The position numbers and the translations under genes are program-made. Shown one piece after another: positions 1-6,418 of a DNA stretch of 7,476 nucleotides. Each line of letters starts with the position of its first letter. Position 1 is the stretch's first letter. The notes under the pieces were generated by a model. It ran no database searches. It saw nothing but the letters and a program-made list of their open reading frames with translations, and was not told where the DNA came from. The DNA is from Methanothermococcus okinawensis (GTDB taxonomy: Archaea > AGJL01 > Methanococci > Methanococcales > Methanococcaceae). The DNA lies in the NCBI GenBank assembly GCA_015661555.1, contig DQVW01000101.1, positions 1-7,476 of the forward strand, given 5' to 3'.

Positions 1-81
1 ACTACCTACCCCCCTGATAACTACTCTACAATTCAGGGGCAATTGACGCCACAGAGGATGGGAGATACGAATCAGTATTAA
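1..81 (+). CDS. Possible C-terminal tail of an upstream gene (partial, unrecognised)
   Basis: Frame 1 is open from the window edge for 26 codons and ends in TAA at 79-81, 10 bases before the hypD start. The tail ends in MGDTNQY and is rich in Thr, Gln, Asn, Pro and Tyr, unlike the Lys/Glu/Ile-rich proteins of the rest of the window. The other two plus frames stop at 15-17 and 44-46. If real, this gene would sit directly upstream of hypD in the same operon. A run of 26 codons is easily open by chance, one minus frame is also open here, and I recognise no family, so this may equally be the hypD leader region. Confidence 0.25.
   Translation, partial: TTYPPDNYSTIQGQLTPQRMGDTNQY
11..39. repeat. 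7-bp perfect inverted repeat upstream of hypD
   Basis: The arms CCCCTGA (11-17) and TCAGGGG (33-39) are exact reverse complements separated by 15 bases, starting about 80 bases before the hypD ATG. It could be a regulator-binding palindrome or a short RNA hairpin. It matches no operator I know; for example, it lacks the GGAA/TTCC half-sites of NrpR. No T-run follows it, so a terminator is unlikely. If the upstream reading frame is real, the repeat lies inside coding sequence and may mean nothing. Confidence 0.3.
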
Positions 82-83
82 AC

Positions 84-87
84 GTGA
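84..87 (+). promoter_or_regulatory. Likely hypD ribosome binding site (weak)
   Basis: GTGA at 84-87 matches part of the archaeal Shine-Dalgarno GGAGGTGATC and lies four bases before the ATG at 92. It is shorter than the GGTGA sites of tldD and the DUF499 gene, so it supports the start only moderately. No in-frame ATG or GTG occurs further upstream in the window; the ATG at 58 and the GTG at 84 are out of frame. I see no convincing TATA box in the 91-base leader. Confidence 0.4.
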
Positions 88-91
88 AAGA

Positions 92-1168
92 ATGATAGAT
101 GTCAACGATAGAAGAGTCATAAAAAGATCCATTGAAGTAATAAAAAAACTCTCCAGTAAATTGGATAGTATTAAAATAATGCACCTCTGTGGATCCCATG
201 AACATGTCATATGTAGATACGGGATAAGGGATGTACTACCTGAGAATATATCTGTCGTCCCAGGTCCAGGATGTCCAGTGTGTGTAACCACCCAGAGGGA
301 GATAGATACTGCCATATATCTTGCTGAGGAAGGGTATACGGTGGCAACTTTGGGGGACATGTACAGGGTGCCTGGTAGTAAGAAGTCCCTTATGGAGTTA
401 CAATCTGAGGGGGCGGATATAAGGATAGTTTACGGGATAGGAGATGCAGTGAAGATAGCAGAGAGGGAGGGAAGGGAGGTAGTGTTCATAGCAATTGGAT
501 TTGAAACAACAGCACCAACAACTGCAGCCGAGGTCCTCAGTGTTAAATCCAGGGGGATAGATAACTTCTACATCTTAAACTGTCATAGGCAGATACCACC
601 AGTTGTAGAGTTCCTACTTGAGGAGGGTAGTAACATCCAGGGTTTCATATGTCCAGGTCACGTCTCCACTGTTACAGGGTTAAAACCCTACTATGAACTA
701 TCTAGTAGGTATAGGGTTCCCATGGTGGTGGCAGGTTTTGAACCTGTAGATGTGTTAATGTCTATAGTGATGATACTGAGACAACTGGTGGAAGGGGAGT
801 GTAAGGTGGAGAATGAGTACAGGAGGGCTGTTAGGGAGGGGGGAAACCCCATGGCCCAGAAACTGATAAAGGAGGTATTTGAACCTGTGGATATACCCTG
901 GAGAGGTTTTCCAGTGATAAAAAATGGGGGGCTAAAACTTAGGGAGAGGTATAGAGAGTTTGACATCTACTACCAGGAGGATATACCTGAGATGAAGGAG
1001 GTAGTAAACAGTAACTGTATATGTGGGGAGATACTTAGGGGTGAGAAGTTACCTACAGACTGTAAGTTGTTTGGGAGGTACTGCACCCCTCTCAACCCTG
1101 TGGGAAGTTGTATGGTCTCCGAGGAGGGCACCTGTAATATATTCTACAAGTACGGGAGATTTGTCTAA
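92..1168 (+). CDS. hypD: [NiFe]-hydrogenase maturation protein HypD
   Basis: HypD is the cytoplasmic scaffold that, with HypC and HypE, assembles the Fe(CN)2CO group of [NiFe]-hydrogenases. In a methanogen the clients would be the F420-reducing, heterodisulfide-reductase-linked and energy-converting hydrogenases. The 358 residues are a normal full length. Family motifs are CGSHEH at 33-38 (C33), GPGCPVC at 58-64 (C61, C64), GFETTAPTTA at 136-145 and CPGHVS at 187-192. The four [4Fe-4S] ligands are C311, C324, C331 and C340. Their spacing (13, 7, 9), and that of C33/C61/C64 (28, 3), matches what I recall for the Thermococcus HypD. Extra cysteines are C309 and C348. No other hyp gene is visible. 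The TAA at 1166-1168 overlaps the stop of the converging dadD. All key residues are present, so it should be functional. Confidence 0.97.
   Translation: MIDVNDRRVIKRSIEVIKKLSSKLDSIKIMHLCGSHEHVICRYGIRDVLPENISVVPGPGCPVCVTTQREIDTAIYLAEEGYTVATLGDMYRVPGSKKSLMELQSEGADIRIVYGIGDAVKIAEREGREVVFIAIGFETTAPTTAAEVLSVKSRGIDNFYILNCHRQIPPVVEFLLEEGSNIQGFICPGHVSTVTGLKPYYELSSRYRVPMVVAGFEPVDVLMSIVMILRQLVEGECKVENEYRRAVREGGNPMAQKLIKEVFEPVDIPWRGFPVIKNGGLKLRERYREFDIYYQEDIPEMKEVVNSNCICGEILRGEKLPTDCKLFGRYCTPLNPVGSCMVSEEGTCNIFYKYGRFV
1165..1168. other. Overlapping stop codons of convergent hypD and dadD
   Basis: The four bases CTAA carry both stops: TAA of hypD on plus (1166-1168) and TAG of dadD on minus (1165-1167). 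There is no intergenic space, hairpin or T-run between the genes. Transcripts from each side must therefore end inside, and antisense to, the opposite gene. Confidence 0.9.
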
Positions 1169-2445
1169 TCTACTAACTTCCTATAGGCCTTTTCAGCCAT
1201 CTCATAGACCTTATGCTCCTGGATGCTGGTCATCTTTCCATCCCTTAGAACCACCTTCCCATCTATCAGTACAGTATCAACAACCCCCTTGAAGGCGTAG
1301 ACTAAATGGGATTTTAAGTTTTCAACTGGTATTAGATAGGGTTTTCTAAGATCTATAAGTACTATATCTGCTAAATACCCCTCCTTCAACACTCCAACCT
1401 CCAAGTTTAAGGCCCTTCCTCCATTTAACGTGGCGAATTTAAAGGAGACCTCCCCAGGTACCAGGGTGGGGTCAAGGGATACCCCCTTGTGTATAAGGGA
1501 GGCCATCTTTATCTCCTCAAAGAGGTTCAGGTTGTTGTTACTGCCACAGCCATCTGTCCCAAGGGTAACGGGGATATCCCTCTCTAGAAGTTTTGGAATA
1601 GGTGCAATACCTGAGGCCAACTTTAAATTACTTATGGGGTTGTGGGATACTACAACATCCCTCTTCTCCATAATCCCTATCTCCCTATCTGAGAGATGGA
1701 CACAGTGGGCTGCAATTACCCTTACCCCCTCAAAGAACCCTATGGAATCTAGATACTCAAAGGGTCTCATTCCTGTCTTTTCCTTTATCATCTTTATCTC
1801 ATCTAGAGTCTCGTTCATGTGTATGTGGATGGGGATACTGTATTCCCTTGCCATCTCATGGGCAACTGTTAAAAGTTCCCTGGAGCAGGTGTAGGGCGCA
1901 TGGGGACCTATGGCAGCTTTTATCCTTGGACTGTCCAGCTCCATTATCTTCTTCACTGTTTTTTCACTGTTCTTTATCTCCCTCTCCCTTCTATCCTCCT
2001 GGAATAGATCTATCATACCGTAGGAGAGGACAGCCCTTATACCACTTTCAAGTACCCCCTTTACTATCCCATCTAGATAGAAGTACATGTCGTTAAATGT
2101 AGTTGTACCACTTTTTATCATCTCTATGGCTCCAAGGAGTGTGCCTATATAGACCAGCTCCTCGTTTAACTTAGACTCCATCTTCCAGATGTAGTTGTTC
2201 AGCCACTCCATTAGGGGGATGTCATCTGCAACTCCACGGAACAGGGTCATAGGTATGTGGGTATGGGTGTTTACAAGTCCTGGGATTGCCACCATGTTCC
2301 TTCCATCTATTACCTCTATATCTCTGTCCTCAATCCCCTCCTTCTCTCTCAAGTTCCTTCCTATCCTCTTTATCCTGTTCCCCTCTACAAGGATGTCCCA
2401 GTTGCCATCACACTCCAGTAGTCTAACATCCTTTATAAGTATCAT
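1165..2445 (-). CDS. dadD: 5'-deoxyadenosine deaminase (also MTA/SAH deaminase), amidohydrolase superfamily
   Basis: This cytoplasmic metal-dependent deaminase converts 5'-deoxyadenosine, the by-product of radical-SAM enzymes, to 5'-deoxyinosine. It also deaminates methylthioadenosine and S-adenosylhomocysteine, a salvage route established for the Methanocaldococcus jannaschii enzyme MJ1541, which this 426-residue protein closely resembles by memory. Visible active-site residues are metal ligands H61 and H63 (NTHTHIP), H209 (IHIHMNE) and D298 (GTDGCGSNNN), and substrate contacts E90, H182 (PHAPYTC) and E212. AAHCVH at 245-250 and SHNPISNLKLASG at 267-279 are further family signatures. The start lies eight bases after the tldD stop, so it is probably translated from the tldD transcript. 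The plain MtaD label is the main alternative; in methanogens the DadD role is better supported. Confidence 0.94.
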   Translation of the reverse strand: MILIKDVRLLECDGNWDILVEGNRIKRIGRNLREKEGIEDRDIEVIDGRNMVAIPGLVNTHTHIPMTLFRGVADDIPLMEWLNNYIWKMESKLNEELVYIGTLLGAIEMIKSGTTTFNDMYFYLDGIVKGVLESGIRAVLSYGMIDLFQEDRREREIKNSEKTVKKIMELDSPRIKAAIGPHAPYTCSRELLTVAHEMAREYSIPIHIHMNETLDEIKMIKEKTGMRPFEYLDSIGFFEGVRVIAAHCVHLSDREIGIMEKRDVVVSHNPISNLKLASGIAPIPKLLERDIPVTLGTDGCGSNNNLNLFEEIKMASLIHKGVSLDPTLVPGEVSFKFATLNGGRALNLEVGVLKEGYLADIVLIDLRKPYLIPVENLKSHLVYAFKGVVDTVLIDGKVVLRDGKMTSIQEHKVYEMAEKAYRKLVD

Positions 2446-2456
2446 CCTATCCCTCA
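2446..2456 (-). promoter_or_regulatory. tldD-dadD junction with a ribosome binding site overlapping the tldD stop
   Basis: On the minus strand the junction reads TGAGGGATAGGATG. GAGG (2455-2452) uses the last two bases of the tldD TGA and lies six bases before the dadD ATG. The arrangement suggests translational coupling or re-initiation. I see no room for a separate promoter between the two genes. Confidence 0.55.
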
Positions 2457-3824
2457 GCTTATTACTGTTTTAGTTCTTATACTCCCTCCCCCATCTCCCA
2501 CTGGCACACTCTGCCCATTTTTACCACAGTATCCAACACTTAGTTTAAACTCCCTTGTAACACCATCTACGTTATGAAGTATCTCCATTATCTCCCCACT
2601 GAGACCTGCATCCCTCAGGGGTGTTGTAAGTTCCCCATTCTCAATTAAAAATGCCTCCACTGCATTGAATTGGAAGAGACCTTTACCTGTATCCACCTGT
2701 CCCCCACGGGAACCCCTGAGGAAGATACCATTCCCTGTATCCTCTATCAACTCCTCAAAATCCCAATCCCCAGGCTTTATATAGGTGTTACTCATTCTAA
2801 CCAGTGGTCTATTTAACCCCTCTGCCCTCCCATTCCCTGTAACCTCCATATTCAGCCGCCCTGCAGTCTCCCTACTGTGAAGGTAACTCTTCAAGATACC
2901 ATCCTCTATTATAACAGTCTCCCTGCCCTTCACACCTTCACTGTCGTATTTATAGTATCCAAAGGCCCCCTCTATAAGGGGGTTGTCTATAACAGTTACG
3001 TAGTCACTGCCAACCCTCTCACCTATCTTGTCCCTGAATACACTGTCCCTCTGGAGTACCAGGTCAGCCTCTGAGGCGTGACCTACAGCCTCGTGGATAA
3101 AGACTCCTGCAAGTTCAGGATCTAGTACAACCTTGAACTCCCCCTTTGGACATGGTTTTGCCCCAAGTAACCTTATAGCCCTCTCCCTGGTATTCCTGGC
3201 TAAATCCCCAATGTTACCCTCCTTTACAACCTCGAAGCCGTAGCCTCCAATACGTTCTGAGGCATACTGTATATTGGAGTTCTCCCTTGCAACTGCACTT
3301 ATACTCATAAATACCCTACTGGTCTCCTTCCTTATCAGGGCACCTTCACTACTTAGAAACAGGGAGTTCCCCTGGACATCTGAGTAGAGCACCGAGGTAC
3401 TTACTATCTTCCCCTCCCTATCCAACAGGTTTTTATGGGTCTCCAAGATATACTCCTTCTTCTCCTCTACATCTACATCCTCAGGGTTTATCCTCCCCTG
3501 GCACCTTACCCTATCCCTGTATACCTTCACGTCCTTAAGTACTACCCTCTTCTTTGAGTGCTCATTGGAGAGTTTAGCCCTCCTGTAGGCCCTCTCCAAC
3601 AGTGTTTTTACCTCTTCAAAGTCTGTCCTGTGGGAACTTCCATATCCCCATCCATTTTTGTAAAGTACTCTAACTGCAACTCCAGAGGTTTTACCTGAGG
3701 ATATCTCCTCTATCTCCCCATCCTTCACTATGATGTTGTTGGACCTGTTGTTTATCACCCTTATATCCCAGTAGGCATCCAGGGACAGCTTCTCAAGTTT
3801 CTCCAGGTAGTACTCTAAATCCAT
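2454..3824 (-). CDS. tldD: TldD family zinc metallopeptidase
   Basis: TldD is the catalytic subunit of the TldD/TldE (PmbA) peptidase, which in E. coli threads unfolded peptides such as the microcin B17 precursor and degrades them. The archaeal substrate is unknown. The 456 residues are about the usual length. The HExxxH motif is at H244, E245 and H249 (HEAVGHASE). The third zinc ligand is probably C433 in the C-terminal GYCGKNGQSVPVGDGGG stretch, which is typical of TldD and absent from the inactive partner TldE, so this is the active subunit. GSRGGQVDTGKG near 371-382 is another family signature. The ATG at 3824 is supported by GGTGA six bases upstream. No TldE gene is in the window; it would have to be encoded elsewhere. 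Only eight bases separate it from dadD, so the two are probably co-transcribed. Confidence 0.93.
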   Translation of the reverse strand: MDLEYYLEKLEKLSLDAYWDIRVINNRSNNIIVKDGEIEEISSGKTSGVAVRVLYKNGWGYGSSHRTDFEEVKTLLERAYRRAKLSNEHSKKRVVLKDVKVYRDRVRCQGRINPEDVDVEEKKEYILETHKNLLDREGKIVSTSVLYSDVQGNSLFLSSEGALIRKETSRVFMSISAVARENSNIQYASERIGGYGFEVVKEGNIGDLARNTRERAIRLLGAKPCPKGEFKVVLDPELAGVFIHEAVGHASEADLVLQRDSVFRDKIGERVGSDYVTVIDNPLIEGAFGYYKYDSEGVKGRETVIIEDGILKSYLHSRETAGRLNMEVTGNGRAEGLNRPLVRMSNTYIKPGDWDFEELIEDTGNGIFLRGSRGGQVDTGKGLFQFNAVEAFLIENGELTTPLRDAGLSGEIMEILHNVDGVTREFKLSVGYCGKNGQSVPVGDGGGSIRTKTVIS

Positions 3825-3830
3825 ATCTTA

Positions 3831-3835
3831 TCACC
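3831..3835 (-). promoter_or_regulatory. Ribosome binding site of tldD
   Basis: GGTGA on minus, within TTTGGTGATAAGATATG, lies six bases before the tldD ATG. It matches the methanogen anti-Shine-Dalgarno well and fixes the start at 3824. Confidence 0.75.
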
Positions 3836-3855
3836 AAAAAAATAAGAATAATAAG
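3836..3855 (-). terminator. T-rich tract after the DUF499 gene, possible archaeal terminator
   Basis: Directly after the DUF499 stop the minus strand has a 20-base pyrimidine-rich stretch with 16 T, ending in seven T in a row (3842-3836). Archaeal RNA polymerase terminates at such oligo-T runs without a hairpin. This is the only such run between genes in the window and it sits where predicted defence genes meet housekeeping genes. It also abuts the tldD ribosome binding site, so termination may be partial. A tldD promoter would have to lie within the end of the DUF499 gene; I see only weak AT-rich candidates there. Confidence 0.45.
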
Positions 3856-6405
3856 TTATTTTTTATCCACTTTAAAGGAGATGTTACACTGTCTAAGAGC
3901 CTCTATAATAGTATTCTCATAATCGGATTTACTTATCTCCCCATCTTTAGCCCTGATGGTAACCTCCATTTCACCGTTTTTGAACTTACTTTTTAGACAT
4001 TTAAGGATATTAAGTATAGTTGAAAATACGTTGTGTACATGTGAAGGGGAGTCCAGGGGGATTTCAAGTCTCAATGTTATCTCCCTATAGACCTCCTCTT
4101 CCACCGCCTTTGATCTAGGCGGGTGTTTTACCTCTTCAGTGATCTCTTCCTTACTTTCTACTGGAGGTGTTTCTACAGGTTTCTCCTCCTCTCTGACACA
4201 TAGTTCAGGTTTTACTATTACCTCCTCCTCAGATAGTTGGATATCTGGAGTCTCTCCAATTGTGATAACCTCTATCCTTCCATCTATTAACTTCCCATAT
4301 CCAAAGTATCCCTCTTCAACACCTTTCTTTATAGATCTTATGAAACCTTCCTTGGATGCCATTCTTAGCTCTCCAGGGATCTTCAAAAGGGACTCATAAA
4401 GCTTTTTGATTTCTAGGTAGTCTCTGTCCCTAAGATACCTATCCTTTATTATCCGAGGGCTTATCTCGTCTACTATATAACCCTCAGATTTCAACTTATC
4501 GTAGACAGCCTCGTCCAACTTATCCTCTGACCTTGGATGGGGACGTTCCATTTCCACTATCTCGAATCCCTCTCTCTCTGGTAGGAGTATCCTTCTGTAG
4601 AACTCCCTTAGACTTGAATAAAGTCTATTTTTAATATCTCCAAACTTCCTCTTAACCTCCTTTTGCTGGGATTTTGTCAGTTCATCTAGCTTTTCCTCCT
4701 TAATCCTCCTCAGTGCCAGGTATTTCCTTAGATCCTTCTGGAAGTCCATTCTGTAGTTCTCGTCAGGACATAGGAATATGAGGGTGTTCCTGTATATCCT
4801 TGGACTCTCCCCGTACTTCTCTACAAACTCCCTATCTACCTGATCATTTTTCATTATAAGGAGTTTTAACTCTGGATCATCTGCTATCTCCTTTGGAAAC
4901 TTTGGATGGATGTAAACCTTAAACTTAGGTTTGTATGAGATATTCTTTTCCAGTAGGCTGCGCTCCTCCTCGTACAACTCTTCAGGTGATATGTTCTCCT
5001 CGTAGGTTAGGATTATCCTATTTAGATTGGGCTGTGTTACAAAGTAGAGACCCTCATCTGAGAGGTAGAACAGTCTCTCCCTGAGGTAGCCAACTACTGT
5101 ATCTATTATACTTGCCGGCAATACTGGAAGGAGGGTATAGAGCTTCAACTCCTTCATGGTTACTCCTCTCTCCCCCCTACCAGAGAAAGAGGTCATAAAT
5201 ATGGTGGTAGCCACCACTGTTCCAAGTTTGTAAGGTCTATAGGTACTTCCTACCCTCTTATCTACTATTTTAGCTCCAGAATCCTCGGCGGTGATATCAC
5301 TGTATATTATACTGTCCCACTCATTACCGATGTGCTTTATCAACTCCCTCCTAATCTCCTCGTTACTTAGGTCGAAGTCTCCAAGTCTTATAAAGGGTAC
5401 TCCCTTGTCTAGCATATGATAGACCACCAGGGATAGAAGTCTCAGGACCCCCCTTGTCCTCTGGAAACTTGGGAAGGATCCCCATCTCTTGTAGAGAATC
5501 TCTATTACCTCAGGTTTGAAGGGATAGCTCTCTAAGAATTTCTCCCTGTAGCGGGCAGCCTCCTCCTTGGATAGGACCCCCTCCTGTTCTATGTAATCTA
5601 CAAATTTATCTACTATCTTTTTAGCCTCCTTCTTGTCTATCCTGCTAAATAATCTCTTTATCACTACAGGGACTATATCCTCGTCACTTACAGGTGTATA
5701 TATCTTCTCAGTTCTTCCAAGGATTTTCTGAAGTCTGTTAAGTACCTCCTCTGCCTTTTCATCGTACTGTTCCAGGGTACTTGAGGTAAGGGTTATAACG
5801 AGCATGGCGTTTCCAACGGCACGTACTGCTTCAGTTAACTCCTGGATAAAGGCGTATGTCTGGGAGGCTAAATTGGAATCTCCAACCTTTACTCCAGCAG
5901 CCTTTGTTATATACTCCAGGAGTTCATCTATGAGTATCAGTACCGGTGCATTTTCCGAGAGGAGTTTGATAATTTTCTCCTTCCCAGGGGCTGTGTCCCC
6001 CTTTGTTAGTTCAACCTTTCCTGTCAACTGTCTCTCCAACTCCTCCCATATTCTAGTCTCCTTTGCATCGAAGTTAGTACCTTCAAATACCACGACGTTG
6101 GCCCCCCACTCCCTGGCCTTGTGATAGAGGGCTATTAAGGTGTGGGTCTTACCACCTCCAAAGGGTGTTTGTAACTGGATAACGGCATCCCCTCCCCTTC
6201 CCTTAAGTCTAGATTCTGCAACCTGAAGGATATTTTTTAAGCCCTTTGTAATGTGAGTTTTTCTGAAGAAGACATCTGGGTCTTGGTAGTCTCTAGGTGC
6301 TGTACCCTTTACCACCTGCCAGAGATCGGCGGCAAAGATGTCCATTGTTAATCTTCCTTCCCTTATATCCTCATGAGGTATGGCTATCTGATTGAATGCC
6401 TTCAT
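3856..6405 (-). CDS. DUF499 / COG1483 family P-loop ATPase, partner of a DUF1156 DNA methylase
   Basis: This is an 849-residue soluble ATPase of a family found beside DUF1156 adenine methylases in archaeal and bacterial defence islands; its biochemical role is not established to my knowledge. The N-terminal signature IPHEDIREGRLTMDIFAADL spans residues 9-28. Walker A is TPFGGGKTHT at 80-89 (K86, T87). Walker B is VLILIDELLEY at 155-165 (D160, E161). A sensor-1-like strand MLVITLTSS follows at 201-209. FQRTRGVLRLL at 314-324 offers candidate arginine-finger or sensor-2 residues. Residues about 630-715 resemble a winged-helix region, about 722-770 is a Glu/Pro-rich linker, and 772-849 forms a small tail domain. 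The ATG at 6405 has GGTGA five bases upstream and starts just before the family signature. The frame extends to an ATG at 6465, but that start lacks this support and would overlap the methylase. By analogy with BrxC/PglY ATPases of BREX, it may couple ATP use to DNA recognition; that is inference. Confidence 0.88.
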   Translation of the reverse strand: MKAFNQIAIPHEDIREGRLTMDIFAADLWQVVKGTAPRDYQDPDVFFRKTHITKGLKNILQVAESRLKGRGGDAVIQLQTPFGGGKTHTLIALYHKAREWGANVVVFEGTNFDAKETRIWEELERQLTGKVELTKGDTAPGKEKIIKLLSENAPVLILIDELLEYITKAAGVKVGDSNLASQTYAFIQELTEAVRAVGNAMLVITLTSSTLEQYDEKAEEVLNRLQKILGRTEKIYTPVSDEDIVPVVIKRLFSRIDKKEAKKIVDKFVDYIEQEGVLSKEEAARYREKFLESYPFKPEVIEILYKRWGSFPSFQRTRGVLRLLSLVVYHMLDKGVPFIRLGDFDLSNEEIRRELIKHIGNEWDSIIYSDITAEDSGAKIVDKRVGSTYRPYKLGTVVATTIFMTSFSGRGERGVTMKELKLYTLLPVLPASIIDTVVGYLRERLFYLSDEGLYFVTQPNLNRIILTYEENISPEELYEEERSLLEKNISYKPKFKVYIHPKFPKEIADDPELKLLIMKNDQVDREFVEKYGESPRIYRNTLIFLCPDENYRMDFQKDLRKYLALRRIKEEKLDELTKSQQKEVKRKFGDIKNRLYSSLREFYRRILLPEREGFEIVEMERPHPRSEDKLDEAVYDKLKSEGYIVDEISPRIIKDRYLRDRDYLEIKKLYESLLKIPGELRMASKEGFIRSIKKGVEEGYFGYGKLIDGRIEVITIGETPDIQLSEEEVIVKPELCVREEEKPVETPPVESKEEITEEVKHPPRSKAVEEEVYREITLRLEIPLDSPSHVHNVFSTILNILKCLKSKFKNGEMEVTIRAKDGEISKSDYENTIIEALRQCNISFKVDKK

Positions 6406-6410
6406 AATAA

Positions 6411-6415
6411 TCACC
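6411..6415 (-). promoter_or_regulatory. Ribosome binding site deciding the DUF499 start
   Basis: On minus the junction reads TAAAAAGGTGATTATTATG: the methylase stop TAA (6421-6419), then GGTGA (6415-6411), then five bases and the DUF499 ATG at 6405. Only 13 bases separate the stop from the ATG, so the two genes share one transcript and are probably translationally coupled. The site favours the ATG at 6405 over the upstream ATG at 6465. Confidence 0.8.
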
Positions 6416-6418
6416 TTT

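Noticed and set aside
1..91. tRNA or small RNA gene at the left edge
   Set aside because: The hairpin has a 15-base loop and I found neither a T-arm motif nor an acceptor pairing; 91 bases contain no recognisable RNA fold.
691..1292. Short open frames antisense to, or in another frame of, hypD
   Set aside because: They overlap a full-length HypD with all its conserved cysteines; one also crosses the hypD-dadD junction with no domain or start signal.
1430..2473. Several plus-strand open frames of about 80-155 codons across dadD
   Set aside because: They are antisense to a gene with clear active-site residues, have Ser/Pro-rich low-information translations caused by the pyrimidine-rich strand, and lack ribosome binding sites.
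4139..6124. Plus-strand open frames of 86 and 106 codons opposite the DUF499 gene
   Set aside because: They are Ser/Thr-rich mirror translations of the ATPase coding strand with no recognisable domain or start signal.
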